This document shows, piece after piece, positions 47,901-57,700 of a DNA stretch of 64,000 nt. The notes beneath the pieces are model-generated. The model saw only the letters and a program-made list of their open reading frames with translations. It did not search any database and was not told the origin of the DNA. The stretch is from contig OY365810.1 in the NCBI GenBank assembly GCA_959347315.1, positions 3,333,686 to 3,397,685 on the forward strand. Direction: 5' to 3'. Both the position numbers and the translations under genes were made by a program. The number at the start of each line of letters is the position of its first letter. Positions within the stretch are counted from its first letter, which is position 1. Origin of the DNA: Bimastos eiseni (Eukaryota > Annelida > Clitellata > Crassiclitellata > Lumbricidae).

Positions 47901-49218
47901 CTAACGATACGGGTCGGATCAGATAGGTTTCCTGGAACAGTCTCGCTACAACTATTCAGGATCTCAAACCTGCTTTCAATAAGCTTGCTACCGACGGTAC
48001 TCTGTTAATAGTTCTAACTACAATCGCAATTACAGTCAACCATCTTACCCCCATTTAATAGAGTAGACCGCCACATAAATATGCTTCTGTCACAAAACCG
48101 ATCAAATGCATTGTTCGCTTATCCGAATTACAAATGTCGGTTATACGTAGATTCGCTGATTATGTCTGTGTAATATTTATACATATTTTGAGATACGGCG
48201 CCTCTGGGGTGAACAATTTAATCATTGTGTTATTGCATTAACATTCTTTGGTTAGTGCAGCCTGTAGCACAAGCTACTTGACCCCGCTGACACCTGATGA
48301 ATTGGGAATAAGTCAAAATACTGTTGGTCCTATAAAATTCGTACCCTGAGCAAATCCTAACTACATTATATTCTGCTCTCTTCGGGTGTTGAGCTTTGGA
48401 TGTGCTTGCGTTCAAAGTTATAGAGGAACTGACATTCACTGTCTGACCGACGTTTAAATCATTCTTCTTCCGTAGTATTATTATAATTTATATTATTATT
48501 TTTATTACTATTATTATTAATGTCATTGTCATTGTTAATATTGTTATTATTATTATTATTATTACTGTTATAGGTTTTCGTCCCCATCGGGCTGAACGAA
48601 AGAGCCCCTGAATGCCACTGCATTAAAACGTTGTGTACAAATAGATAGACGTTGAAAAAGATGAGTTGTTTCGCGTGGGTCTCCCGTTGCCTGTGTCATA
48701 CGGCGGCCCAGCTCTTGTAGAAACTCCATTCCGGTGCGGTTTATGGGTCCAGTGATTCGATGGCCACTGGCACAAAATCATGCGTGGTACGGAGGGATGA
48801 TTATTTGATGTACTTTCGTTCTGCGGCATGTTCTGCTGCTCCACCGGCTGTTGATGCTGTCAGATGTACATAAGAGGATGCGCATGTGTGAATGGCTGTT
48901 GCATCCCATGCTAGGTGTCTGCCTCTCGCCCCTGGGATTAATGTGGCGCCATCTGCCATCTCTTGCCGTCGGTGCGGATCAGTCACGATGGTTCTCTTGA
49001 ACTGTAAATGTCCGCTCTTTCAAGAGAGCTCTCCAGATGATTTCATTCATGGCATTGTGTCGTGCTGCTCTTCCCATTGATCTTCTGCAGACCAGACCGT
49101 GCATTGACATGGATGCGGTGCACAGAGCACTAGTCCTAGGCGAAGTCCTGCCGCATCCCTGACCGCCTCATTGTTTAATTTCAGCCCACAGGACGCCAAT
49201 TATTATTATTATTATTAT

Positions 49219-49273
<55 letters not shown>

Positions 49274-50820
49274 GCTATTACTACTACTACTACTATTATT
49301 ATTATCTCCTAAATGTATATTTGCACTTTTTAGACACACCAGCATTTAATTATGGGCTATCATATCATTCACAGAAAAGCAAACTGAATTATAGCGGACG
49401 TATTTATCCCTACTGATGTTGTAAAGCTTTCAAACAATACTAATAAATTATGAAATTATGGAGGAGCATTTCAAACAATTGGTTTCTTGTATTGTCACTG
49501 CCTATAAGAATTTTTTCCTTTTAATTCGTAGAATTGTCAGTCAAAAGATCCTGGATGGCACAGTAATGTGAAAGGAAAACTAGCTTAAATCTCAATTATG
49601 ACGTTAATTAGTAGGCCTATGAGTCATTTATCCTCAAGTCTATCTCAGGATTAATTAGTATGATTTTTAAATGACATTAACCAGGCCTTGCTTTTTATTT
49701 TCGGATAGGCCTACAGCATCCAGTTTGACAGATTTGAAAAGAGGGAAGTTATTTATGCTTCCTGCTTTGAGGCCTTTGGGCGTCTCTATCCTGAAACGAT
49801 CTAGGGTATACTCATCTGATCCGAACTGGGAGCTTCTGTGGTGCCTGGAATAAAACTGATTAAGTTTAAGGCGTTAACCCCGCCGGTCAATGTTCTCTGG
49901 CGAGATAGAAGTCACAATTAATTAACAATTGACAACTGATGATTGACGAGTTCAATCAATCAATCAATTAAAAATACTTGATATAGCGCCCCTTCAAGAT
50001 ATCTACTCAGAGGCGCTCAGCGTTATGATTAATAAGTTATAATTATCAATTAACAGTAATGTATTGCGCTTAACAGTAATGTATTGCGCTGCAGAAAACT
50101 GTACTGCATGAAACCCCGATACTGGTTAAGGGCAGTGCTAGTCCAAACCCTGGATAAAGGAGGAGGGCGACGCCAATGACTCTTATTAAGTATAATGTAC
50201 ACTGTACATTGTACAGTGTCGTTAATCTGAAACTACTCTGAAGTTTGTATTGCTTATCTACTATCTAGAATGTTATGGTTGCCACAACCGTTCTGTCAAC
50301 ATTATTATGATTTTATGAAATAGCAATAGAGTGACGAATGAGTGAAAATAAACCAATTCCTTCTTCCGTCTACTCATTCTTAAGGGATGGTCCTTCTTAG
50401 AGTTCCTAACGATAGGCAATTAGGAGGCGAACCCTTCTATAGTCTCCAGTAATCACACACTGTGACACACACACACGCACACATACACGCATTTACATAC
50501 ATGTCTATTGTCTGATGGGGGTGTAACTGATACAATGGTTTCAGATATCATATCTCTGATACTCCTGATTGCCGTGGGCATTTTCGTTTCGCTTCTGGTT
50601 GGGTTGGGAGTCAGAGCTTACGTGCGATTCAGGACAGTCAGAGGTAGGACTAATACATGTCTTACACTCTTAATTATTAACACTATGGATGAAATCCACA
50701 GTGCCTAAAACAAGGAAGAATGCATTTTGGGATGGATGATATTCACGGGAGAATTGCTCATCAAATGTATCTCAGAGAGCGAAGTTTCAATATTATAGCA
50801 ATTATCATTATTGTTTTCAA

Positions 50821-50865
<45 letters not shown>

Positions 50866-51284
50866 CATCATTTATTATAATAATAATAATTATTATTATT
50901 ACAATTATTGTTATTACTATATTATGCTGTTATCACCCATGTGGGTGAGTTAAGTGGGTGGTGGCAATGTCCCGAAGAGGCAGGCGGCGTTCCCACGCTG
51001 AAGAACAACCGAGATACGTTGGAACAGAAATGACGTCTCCATTGGATCGTGGGTTGCAGCACTCATTCGACTACCCAACTCTGAGATGAACTGCAGTCCT
51101 TCACTGCTCCAAGCGCCACCGGATTCCAAGGAGAGGGCTACGAAGTCGTGGGTGTTGGTTATGGTGAAATACTTGGTCCTCTTCGTCTTAGCTGCGCGTT
51201 CGGCTGCTTCGCCAGCTCTGATAGATGTGTCGACAAGATGTGACTTGGCGTAGGTGTCGGGCACTGTCACATCCCATTATTACA

Positions 51285-51335
<51 letters not shown>

Positions 51336-52199
51336 GAAACAATAATTTATAAGGCGTGTCAGAGACATCATTTCTAAGACGAAGATAACCAATTCGCTTT
51401 TTTGCCTTGCCATTTTGATCTTCACGTCAGCAGTGTTCGTTTATTACACACATGATAGCTGAGAAGAAATCCTATAAAAGAAACCTCCCCTGATGGCGAT
51501 TTGAACCCTCCTCCCAATTTAGATTTGGTCCAGCACATAAACACTAGACTATTTCGCACAGATCTTAAACGCTGATCTACATGTACTTCAACGATTTAGA
51601 AATAATCTATTGTAGACTTAAACATGGCATACCACGTTTCAATTTCAAGTACCGCACCCTTGCAAAGACTAGAAAGATCATCATCCATCGTCTATGACAC
51701 CATACCAACCGCACAACCGAATGTATATGATTGGATAGATGGCGCTGATGTAGACAAGGACGTTGCAGCCCAGGCGATGACGTCAGAGGGTGATTGTCGC
51801 CCTCCGCTGAAGGAGTGTTACAGCGGTTTAATGGCTGCCATGGGAAGTGATGTGTGTCAATATGATACATTGGATCTGTATGAGAAGATGGATCAATTCA
51901 ACCCTGAGACAGAAGACACAACTACAGGAAAGACGAGCGAACGTCCAAGCCAGAAGCCTGAGGAGGAAAGGTACACAACACCAGGTTCCAAGATGGGAGT
52001 TGTAACGGCTAACCATCCATCTGGCTCCAGTGACTACCTTCAAATGGTCGGAAGTGTCAAAGATAGAAATATGGATGTCAAGCCTTTGTACGTCGAAGAA
52101 CCTAACGAATCAGGTGAAGGTGATAAAGATGGCAGTGATGACTATCTGCAGCCAGGTCCCAAAGCCATGGATTGTCCAACATACATACAGATCGTGTAA
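44871..52199 (+). CDS. IgR-C: two-Ig-domain receptor with ITAM-like multi-tyrosine tail
   Basis: Complete five-exon gene, 1548 bp, 515 aa: signal peptide 44871-44934, V-like Ig 45508-45834, C2-like Ig 47329-47802, transmembrane 50545-50643, tail 51616-52199, all junctions phase 1. Domain 1 core residues are C45, W56, C112; domain 2 C158, W172, C222; then a linker of about 60 aa, a membrane helix near 290-312, and a 194-aa tail. The tail holds Y348DTI and Y359DWI seven residues apart (ITAM spacing), Y390SGL and Y404DTL ten apart, Y410EKM and Y462LQM (YxxM, the PI3K p85 SH2 consensus), Y498LQP and Y511IQI near the C terminus. By family knowledge these are Src/Syk-type and PI3K docking motifs, so this is probably a signalling receptor at the cell surface. 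It lacks the third Ig exon of its neighbours. Its ligand is unknown. Confidence 0.88.
45165..45300. repeat. Degenerate ATTCT/ATTCC pentanucleotide repeat (IgR-C intron 1)
   Basis: Many TTCTATTC, TTCAATTC and TTCCATTC units between the signal exon and V exon of IgR-C. Confidence 0.7.
45508..45834 (+). CDS. IgR-C exon 2, V-like Ig domain
   Basis: Acceptor TACTATTTTAG|, donor TTTG|GTAATG; 327 bp, 109 codons. SMECRT, VYRWTL and LGDSGLYTC are textbook B, C and F strand signatures of an Ig V-like fold. Confidence 0.92.
47329..47802 (+). CDS. IgR-C exon 3, C2-like Ig domain plus membrane-proximal linker
   Basis: Acceptor TTGACTGTTAG|, donor TGGT|GTAAGT; 474 bp, 158 codons. WMQCSV, TVEWKQ and YFSCRI mark the Ig core. 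The remaining roughly 60 residues form a linker to the membrane. Several N-x-S/T sites are present (NTS, NGS, NYT). Confidence 0.88.
48480..48570. repeat. ATT microsatellite at a LINE 3' end
   Basis: TTATTATT runs abut the minus-strand LINE fragment at 48590-49000, so they are AAT on its own strand. Confidence 0.85.
48590..49000 (-). mobile_element. LINE C-terminal fragment, copy 1
   Basis: The frames DGATLIPGARGRHLAWDAT, HDFVPVAIESLDP and GMEFLQELGRRM..ATGDPRETTHLFQRLS (with shifts) match the C-terminal segment downstream of reverse transcriptase in one LINE family. In the IgR-C intron before the membrane exon. Confidence 0.7.
49200..49305. repeat. TTA then CTA trinucleotide microsatellite
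   Basis: The open frame of poly-Tyr across this run is an artefact. Confidence 0.92.
49978..50022. repeat. TATAGCGCCCCTTCAAGATA dispersed repeat, copy 3
   Basis: Preceded by ATCAATCAATCAATT. Same core as at 8010 and 42333. Confidence 0.6.
50545..50643 (+). CDS. IgR-C exon 4, transmembrane segment
   Basis: Acceptor ACAATGGTTTCAG| is the first AG after about 80 bases without one; donor AGAG|GTAGGA. The 99 bp encode IISLILLIAVGIFVSLLVG followed by the basic stop-transfer RAYVRFRTVR. Phase 1-1 fits both neighbours. Confidence 0.85.
50820..50935. repeat. ATT microsatellite
   Basis: Adjoins the 3' end of the LINE fragment at 50945-51270 in the same arrangement as copy 1. Confidence 0.88.
50945..51270 (-). 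mobile_element. LINE C-terminal fragment, copy 2
   Basis: TVPDTYAKSHL...AGEAAERAAKTKRTKY, HDFVALSLESGGAW and RISVVLQRGNAACLFGT, an open 106-codon frame of the same family as 48590-49000. Between the IgR-C membrane and tail exons. Another ATT run (51270-51335) lies on its right. Confidence 0.75.
51483..51560 (-). mobile_element. tRNA-like SINE relic
   Basis: Minus strand: TAGTCTAGTG (A box) and GGGTTCAAATCG (B box) about 40 bases apart. The acceptor stem does not pair, so not a functional tRNA gene. Ends about 55 bases before the IgR-C tail exon. Confidence 0.45.
51616..52199 (+). CDS. IgR-C exon 5, tyrosine-rich cytoplasmic tail
   Basis: The acceptor is ATCTATTGTAG|, the first codon (GAC) is completed from exon 4, and the stop is TAA at 52197-52199. 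It encodes 194 aa with eleven tyrosines and many acidic and Ser/Thr residues. YDTI/YDWI and YSGL/YDTL pairs have ITAM-like spacing, IVYDTI fits the ITIM consensus, and YEKM and YLQM fit YxxM. Confidence 0.9.
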
Positions 52200-52690
52200 A
52201 TACAGAGTGAGAAATTATTGAATAAGCTTAATAAGGATCTGCCTATTATTCCGGCACACATGAACAGTGTTGAATACAGCTTGTATACTGGTGGTTATAA
52301 GAAGTTACGAGTGGTATGTCCATGTTTTTACCAAGAGTCTCGCTATATCTGACTCTTGAAGCTGAATATCACTTCGTGTAGGCCTAACTCAAGGCGTTTG
52401 CCATATTTTAGGTTGTACAATGAGAAATATTGCGATCTTTTTACACTCAATTAGCCTAAATTAATTCTCTCTACGCAATCTTTCATATGTTTTTTAAAAT
52501 GGAATTTTAGTTGTTTAAATCAAGTATGCTGATTTTACTTGGTGCCGTTACATATTTGATCGTCAAACAGATATATTATGGCTGACATGATATCAAGTGC
52601 ATCACAATTGGTCAAATTTTCCACAATTGAAATGTAAGCAGTAAAATTTCAACTTCTGAGATGCTTGGCTTTGATCGGTCACATTCGATA

Positions 52691-52696
52691 AATAAA
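52691..52696 (+). terminator. Candidate polyadenylation signal of IgR-C
   Basis: AATAAA lies about 490 bases after the IgR-C stop. Other AATAAA hexamers follow at 53119 and near 53247, so the true 3' end is uncertain. Confidence 0.3.
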
Positions 52697-53987
52697 TAAG
52701 CTATTTGTAAGATCCTATTGAATTTAGAGTAGGCTTATGCCACTGCATGAGAGTAAACTGCTAATACTCTGAGCTATGATTATGCATTATTCATCTATTT
52801 TGTATAATTATAAATTATTCAGTATTCCAAATATTTGGTAAGATTTTTATTTTTAGACTTTAACGTGAACTGTAATCTGCACATGTTTATTCAATGCATA
52901 TATTTACGTGTAATAAGTTACGCAAGTCGTATTTTACGAATCTTATAGCAGAAACTGCAAACTTGTCTAAATAAGTGCTCTGAACTGGAGCGTGATTGCA
53001 AATCTATATTCTTTGCAGCTTATGTTATCGACAGAACGTTCATGCTATCGAAAGCTAGTGTAAGACATCATGACTAGCCTTTGCGCTTTTAGATATAACT
53101 CACAATTGCTAATATTCCAATAAAAACAGGAAGTCTATCATTTCAGAAGCATGGATGTTACTGATCAGCAGCAAATCACCAACAAGCACATTATTGCCTT
53201 CTTATTATATTCTCGAAACCGATGACAGAGAGAAAAAATCACGATGTCAATAAAATTCACCCCCGACACTTTTCCTCTAACAATTGTCGCGTGTATTTTA
53301 CTACATGATAATATTTAACCTATTTGTGCATAATACACGACTTTACTTTATGCCTATGTACATATTAAGGCAGACAATTATCAAGCTAGTTTACACAGAT
53401 TGAACTATTAACGATAATTAATGAATTTATAAAAACGTTCATCATATTTTTATGGCAGCAGTTGTTTGGGCTATCCGCATTAAAAACAAATTTTTTGACA
53501 CTCGTTTTAGGTAAACTAAATTAATTCAACTTCTGTTTAATTCAGATAATTTATGCAAACAAGATTCGCTTAAACTTTATTCTTGAGCAACTAACTCAGC
53601 TTTCATTTCCATTGGAGTATTATTGTATGATCGTAATCAGATAAGCCTTAAATAACAGATCTATTCAAGTCGTACTGCATGAAAGACTTACATGTAAGTG
53701 AGTGTCATACATTGTAACAATCTCGATGTTACATGTAGCTACATCTACGTGGCCTAAATCAAACTCACAAATTAAGTAGGTAATCGTCAGTGACTCAGTA
53801 TCTTTTCATGCAATTGCTTGTATCAATATATTGAAATTAGATTTCTATTTTTATACAGTAAAACAATTGTAAGCATAATGTTTCAGACAGGAAATTGGTG
53901 AATTTATTACCATATAATTCGTTAGCGTAGAACCGCTATAAACTATAAGTGTTATTATCACAATATACACTGTTCATATATCGAATG

Positions 53988-53993
53988 TTTATT
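53988..53993 (-). terminator. Candidate polyadenylation signal of IgR-D
   Basis: AATAAA on the minus strand about 620 bases after the stop. Another copy lies at 54208-54213. The choice between them cannot be made from sequence. Confidence 0.3.
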
Positions 53994-54609
53994 TGCAATG
54001 ATTCCAGTTCGGCGTTTGTTCATCCATTTCGGAATCAATTCTATAGATTTTTCCATGACGGAAATGAATAAAATATGAAATTTGAGCAACATTCTGCATT
54101 GATAATTGAAACGACGTCTTGAATAAATAGCAATAATAAAAGCAAACATCGACAGTTGTAGAAAAAGGTGCTGACTTGTGAAAACTGTTTTAGATACCAC
54201 TGTCTGTTTTATTACAAATATAATATAACACATTCAAAGCGCCACTAAAGAATGAAATCATAAGAAGATTACTGTGTCTCTACCATCTAACTCAGCAGGT
54301 AATGAGTTGACTTACTCTAGGACTGTACTATAGGTGGAAAAATCATGCGACGAATGAGGACGAACTACCCGCCTTCATGTGCCGAGGTTGAGAAAATAGA
54401 ATTGTTGACACTTAATTGAAGTTAACAACGTAGGTCTAATCTCTTACGCTGACGAACCACAATTTGGAAAGCATCATGTTTAATCTGACGACTAGAGCAG
54501 ACGTTGAGTTTATCTGTTGTAAAATGTTTGAAATCAGCGTACATGCGTGTAAATATACACTTTCGTGGAATAGTGACGTTACAGAACAAGGGCGCGATTG
54601 CATGTCACA

Positions 54610-54713
54610 TCAAGTCGATTCTTCACCGGTTATACAGTTCATGGGCTGAAGATCTGCTTGATTGATGCTTTCACTCGTCTTGTAGAGGCTTTCATCTAGT
54701 TGTTTTTTGCGTC
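54610..54713 (-). CDS. IgR-D exon 6, short cytoplasmic tail and stop
   Basis: Acceptor TATTTTATTTAG|. The first codon becomes AGA (Arg) with the upstream A, giving RRKKQLDESLYKTS... and a TGA at 54610-54612. The basic stop-transfer and exact phase support it, although it is too short to stand out as an open frame. Confidence 0.75.
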
Positions 54714-57700
54714 CTAAATAAAATAAAATGACCGCACTAAAATCCCACACAAAGAATGCTTAATTAAGTCAACAGGCCTACTTAAAGCGTTTTTAGGAAC
54801 ATTATTTATGCGTGTCGTAAAACTTAATAATTTGACAGTTCATCATAGTAACCAGGATGTTTTTATTGATCGAAACACACAAGCCCAATAATGGCAAGAA
54901 CATGTAAATGAATTTCTATGCGTAGCCTACTTTTCAGGCACGCCGTGGGGTTCGATCAAGACTTAGTGCGCATGGCATAATTTACGATTTATGGATCAAA
55001 TTTCATTGGTTGGGGTCGAAACAAACTTGGGGTGAACGAAACCTCTTTCGGGCTACCTTATTGGACAATCTGTCTGATTCGACGCAACGCTCGTGAATAT
55101 GCTGGTGAACTGTGCTTGGCTTTAAAGTGTTGCCTTAGAAGTTTTTAGATGCCGATAACGATACAGATCGATAAGTTGCACATAAATCGAAATATTCAAA
55201 TTGATTGTAAAGACATCTAAGCTCCAAGTTTATTGCATTAATTTTTCATTTTATACTTCATTAAATATGATCGAGGCTACCGTTATGCAGTATGAGCGAT
55301 GTTTTAACATCGATTGGTGATTGCGAGAATACTTACTCGTCCTTGTAAATAAGAAAACTCCAAAGGCGATATATGGCAAAACTCCCAGGATGAGTAAACA
55401 TATAGTCGTCTGTGTCCACTCTTCATTTTCTTGTGCCAGCATTGCTTAAAAAATTAAAAAAAGAACAATATTAATCCATTCGCACGATTTATCTACTTAG
55501 TGAATGTTAAATAGGATGTTGATGCTAATTATGTACGACGAAATCACGTTTCACAATGCATCATACAATTCATAGGAGTGAATTCAGTAGAAACATTATT
55601 CAGTAGCCAATCACTGCAAATTTATATACAAACACAGGAAGGATGATAATCATTATCAGCAGTAATACTAAAGTCAAACATTATGAATGCAAATGGATCG
55701 TGCAAGCTTAAATAAAATTAAAAATAGAAAACTAAAACACCCACCAATTTCAAAACTAAATAACTAAATCGCACCTATTCAAATAAAAAATAAAAGAAAC
55801 CTATTCAAAACCAAATATTAAAATAGACTCATTCAAAACTAAAAACTAAAACACACCTATTCAAATTTTTTTTCTAATATTCAAACCAATTACTAAAATA
55901 GACTCAATCAAAAAAAACAACTGAAACACACCTATTCAAAGCCACTACTTACCCTGCTGCTGTCCACTTTGTCCCAGACTCTCTTCATTTGGAATTACTT
56001 TAATGAATTTTGGATAGACGAGACACGAATGGTTTCGTAGATCACACTGAGCCTCACAACGATGTAATCCTAACTTTCCTGCGATCAAGACGTGATCTGT
56101 GGACTCAATGGTTCGACTGTAGTCATTTCCAACCTTCTCGTACCAAACCCATTTGTAAGAACACTCTTGGCTGCTGTTGGCGACACACTCGACCCTATCG
56201 CCTCTAACCACAGCAGTACGCTTTGATTCGTCGGCACTAAATGAATCTGAATAGATCCAGGAATAGACAAATATAAACACAAATAATAATGGATGAAATT
56301 GATGGATGTATGGATATAAACCAACGATTTTTATTGAGCAAAATCATGCAATTAACAAAAACACAAATAAATGACGTTACAATGAGATAGATTGATAAAG
56401 AAGGAAGCCCTAAGGGACCAAGATCCCGCTAGTAGGGACACCCCTAACATGGATTAGTGACAGCTGTGAGTTTCTTTTCAAATTTTCCTGCGTAATCAAA
56501 AACTTGTTGCATACATTTGCTTATTAGTGTGCTTAATATTCATTTATTGTCTCCTCGATTGTTAAATAATTTGTGCACTATTTGCATTAAAAAAACATTG
56601 ACCTTATTCCACTAAATTTAGCAACCAGTCAAAAAGAGGGTGAACCCTCTACATGACCCAGGTCCTTCTTGGGGATGTCCTCCTTATTGATCTTGATTAT
56701 AACATCTCAATTTTGATTCTATTTGTCTGTACAATGAGGTCAGTAAAAAGAATTTGTCATTGTCATTGAAGTGAGAGCAGATTAGGCAAGGCTTTCTGAA
56801 AACTTAACAAGCTTAACTATAAATGAACACAGAATATATAATGTTGTCTTAATTTAAACAAAACTAACAAGTATAAGATAGATTTGGGGTGCATGATAGA
56901 TGGATTCATAAATTTATGAATTATGGACATATTGATTGATGGACAGATATTAGATAGATAGATTTCCAAACACTCAGTCTCCGATAGATGATAGAATTAA
57001 TAGAGACATGTATGCATAGAAGGACAGACAGAAATCCAAATCTGGAAAGAGTGATAGAAACAGAAATAAAAATAAATGAAAATAAGAGTCATAGAAATCA
57101 AAGTAACAGTGATATTTAATATCAATTTAACTCTCTCTCATCTTTCATATCACAACTCTTGTCAATGCTGGAGTTAACTTTTCAGTCCACTTTCAATGAA
57201 TATTAATCTAATTCGTCATTAAACGATAATCATAATTCACTTCCAAATGACCTATCATGTCGAATTGCTATATCTCCTGTATTCTAAGTTCATGTCTCTA
57301 TAGCGCCGCTTGCACAAGGTTCACGGTATCAGTTAATTGGTGCTTTTAAGAAACCGGCAATCATTAGGATCCACAGCAAAAGTCACTTTGAAAAAACCCA
57401 GAGAAACCAGAAGCCATGCTGCGATTGGTGTGCAAGTTGAAAGAGATAAGTCTTAAGATAGGATCAATGCATACACTTACATAATACGGTGATATCAACT
57501 GCGCAATTATATTGCTCCTTTGCTGCTCCTGTTGTTGTCTGACAGACGAAATGCACCCCATTCAGATCCATATCTGGCTTCACCGTTACTTTGCACTTGG
57601 TCCGATTATTATTCTCTGTAATGCAATTCGATGTAAGGACTTCGATCGTATCTTTATGCATTCTCCATTCTAATTCTGGAGCTTTCTCTCCGCGATATCC

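Larger units (their letters stand above)
52200..54609. other. Tail-to-tail spacer and 3' UTRs of IgR-C and IgR-D
   Basis: AT-rich, with several AATAAA hexamers on both strands. No gene-like frame. Confidence 0.5.

Noticed and set aside
51483..51560. tRNA gene on the minus strand
   Set aside because: A and B boxes are visible but the acceptor and anticodon stems do not pair; better read as a SINE relic.
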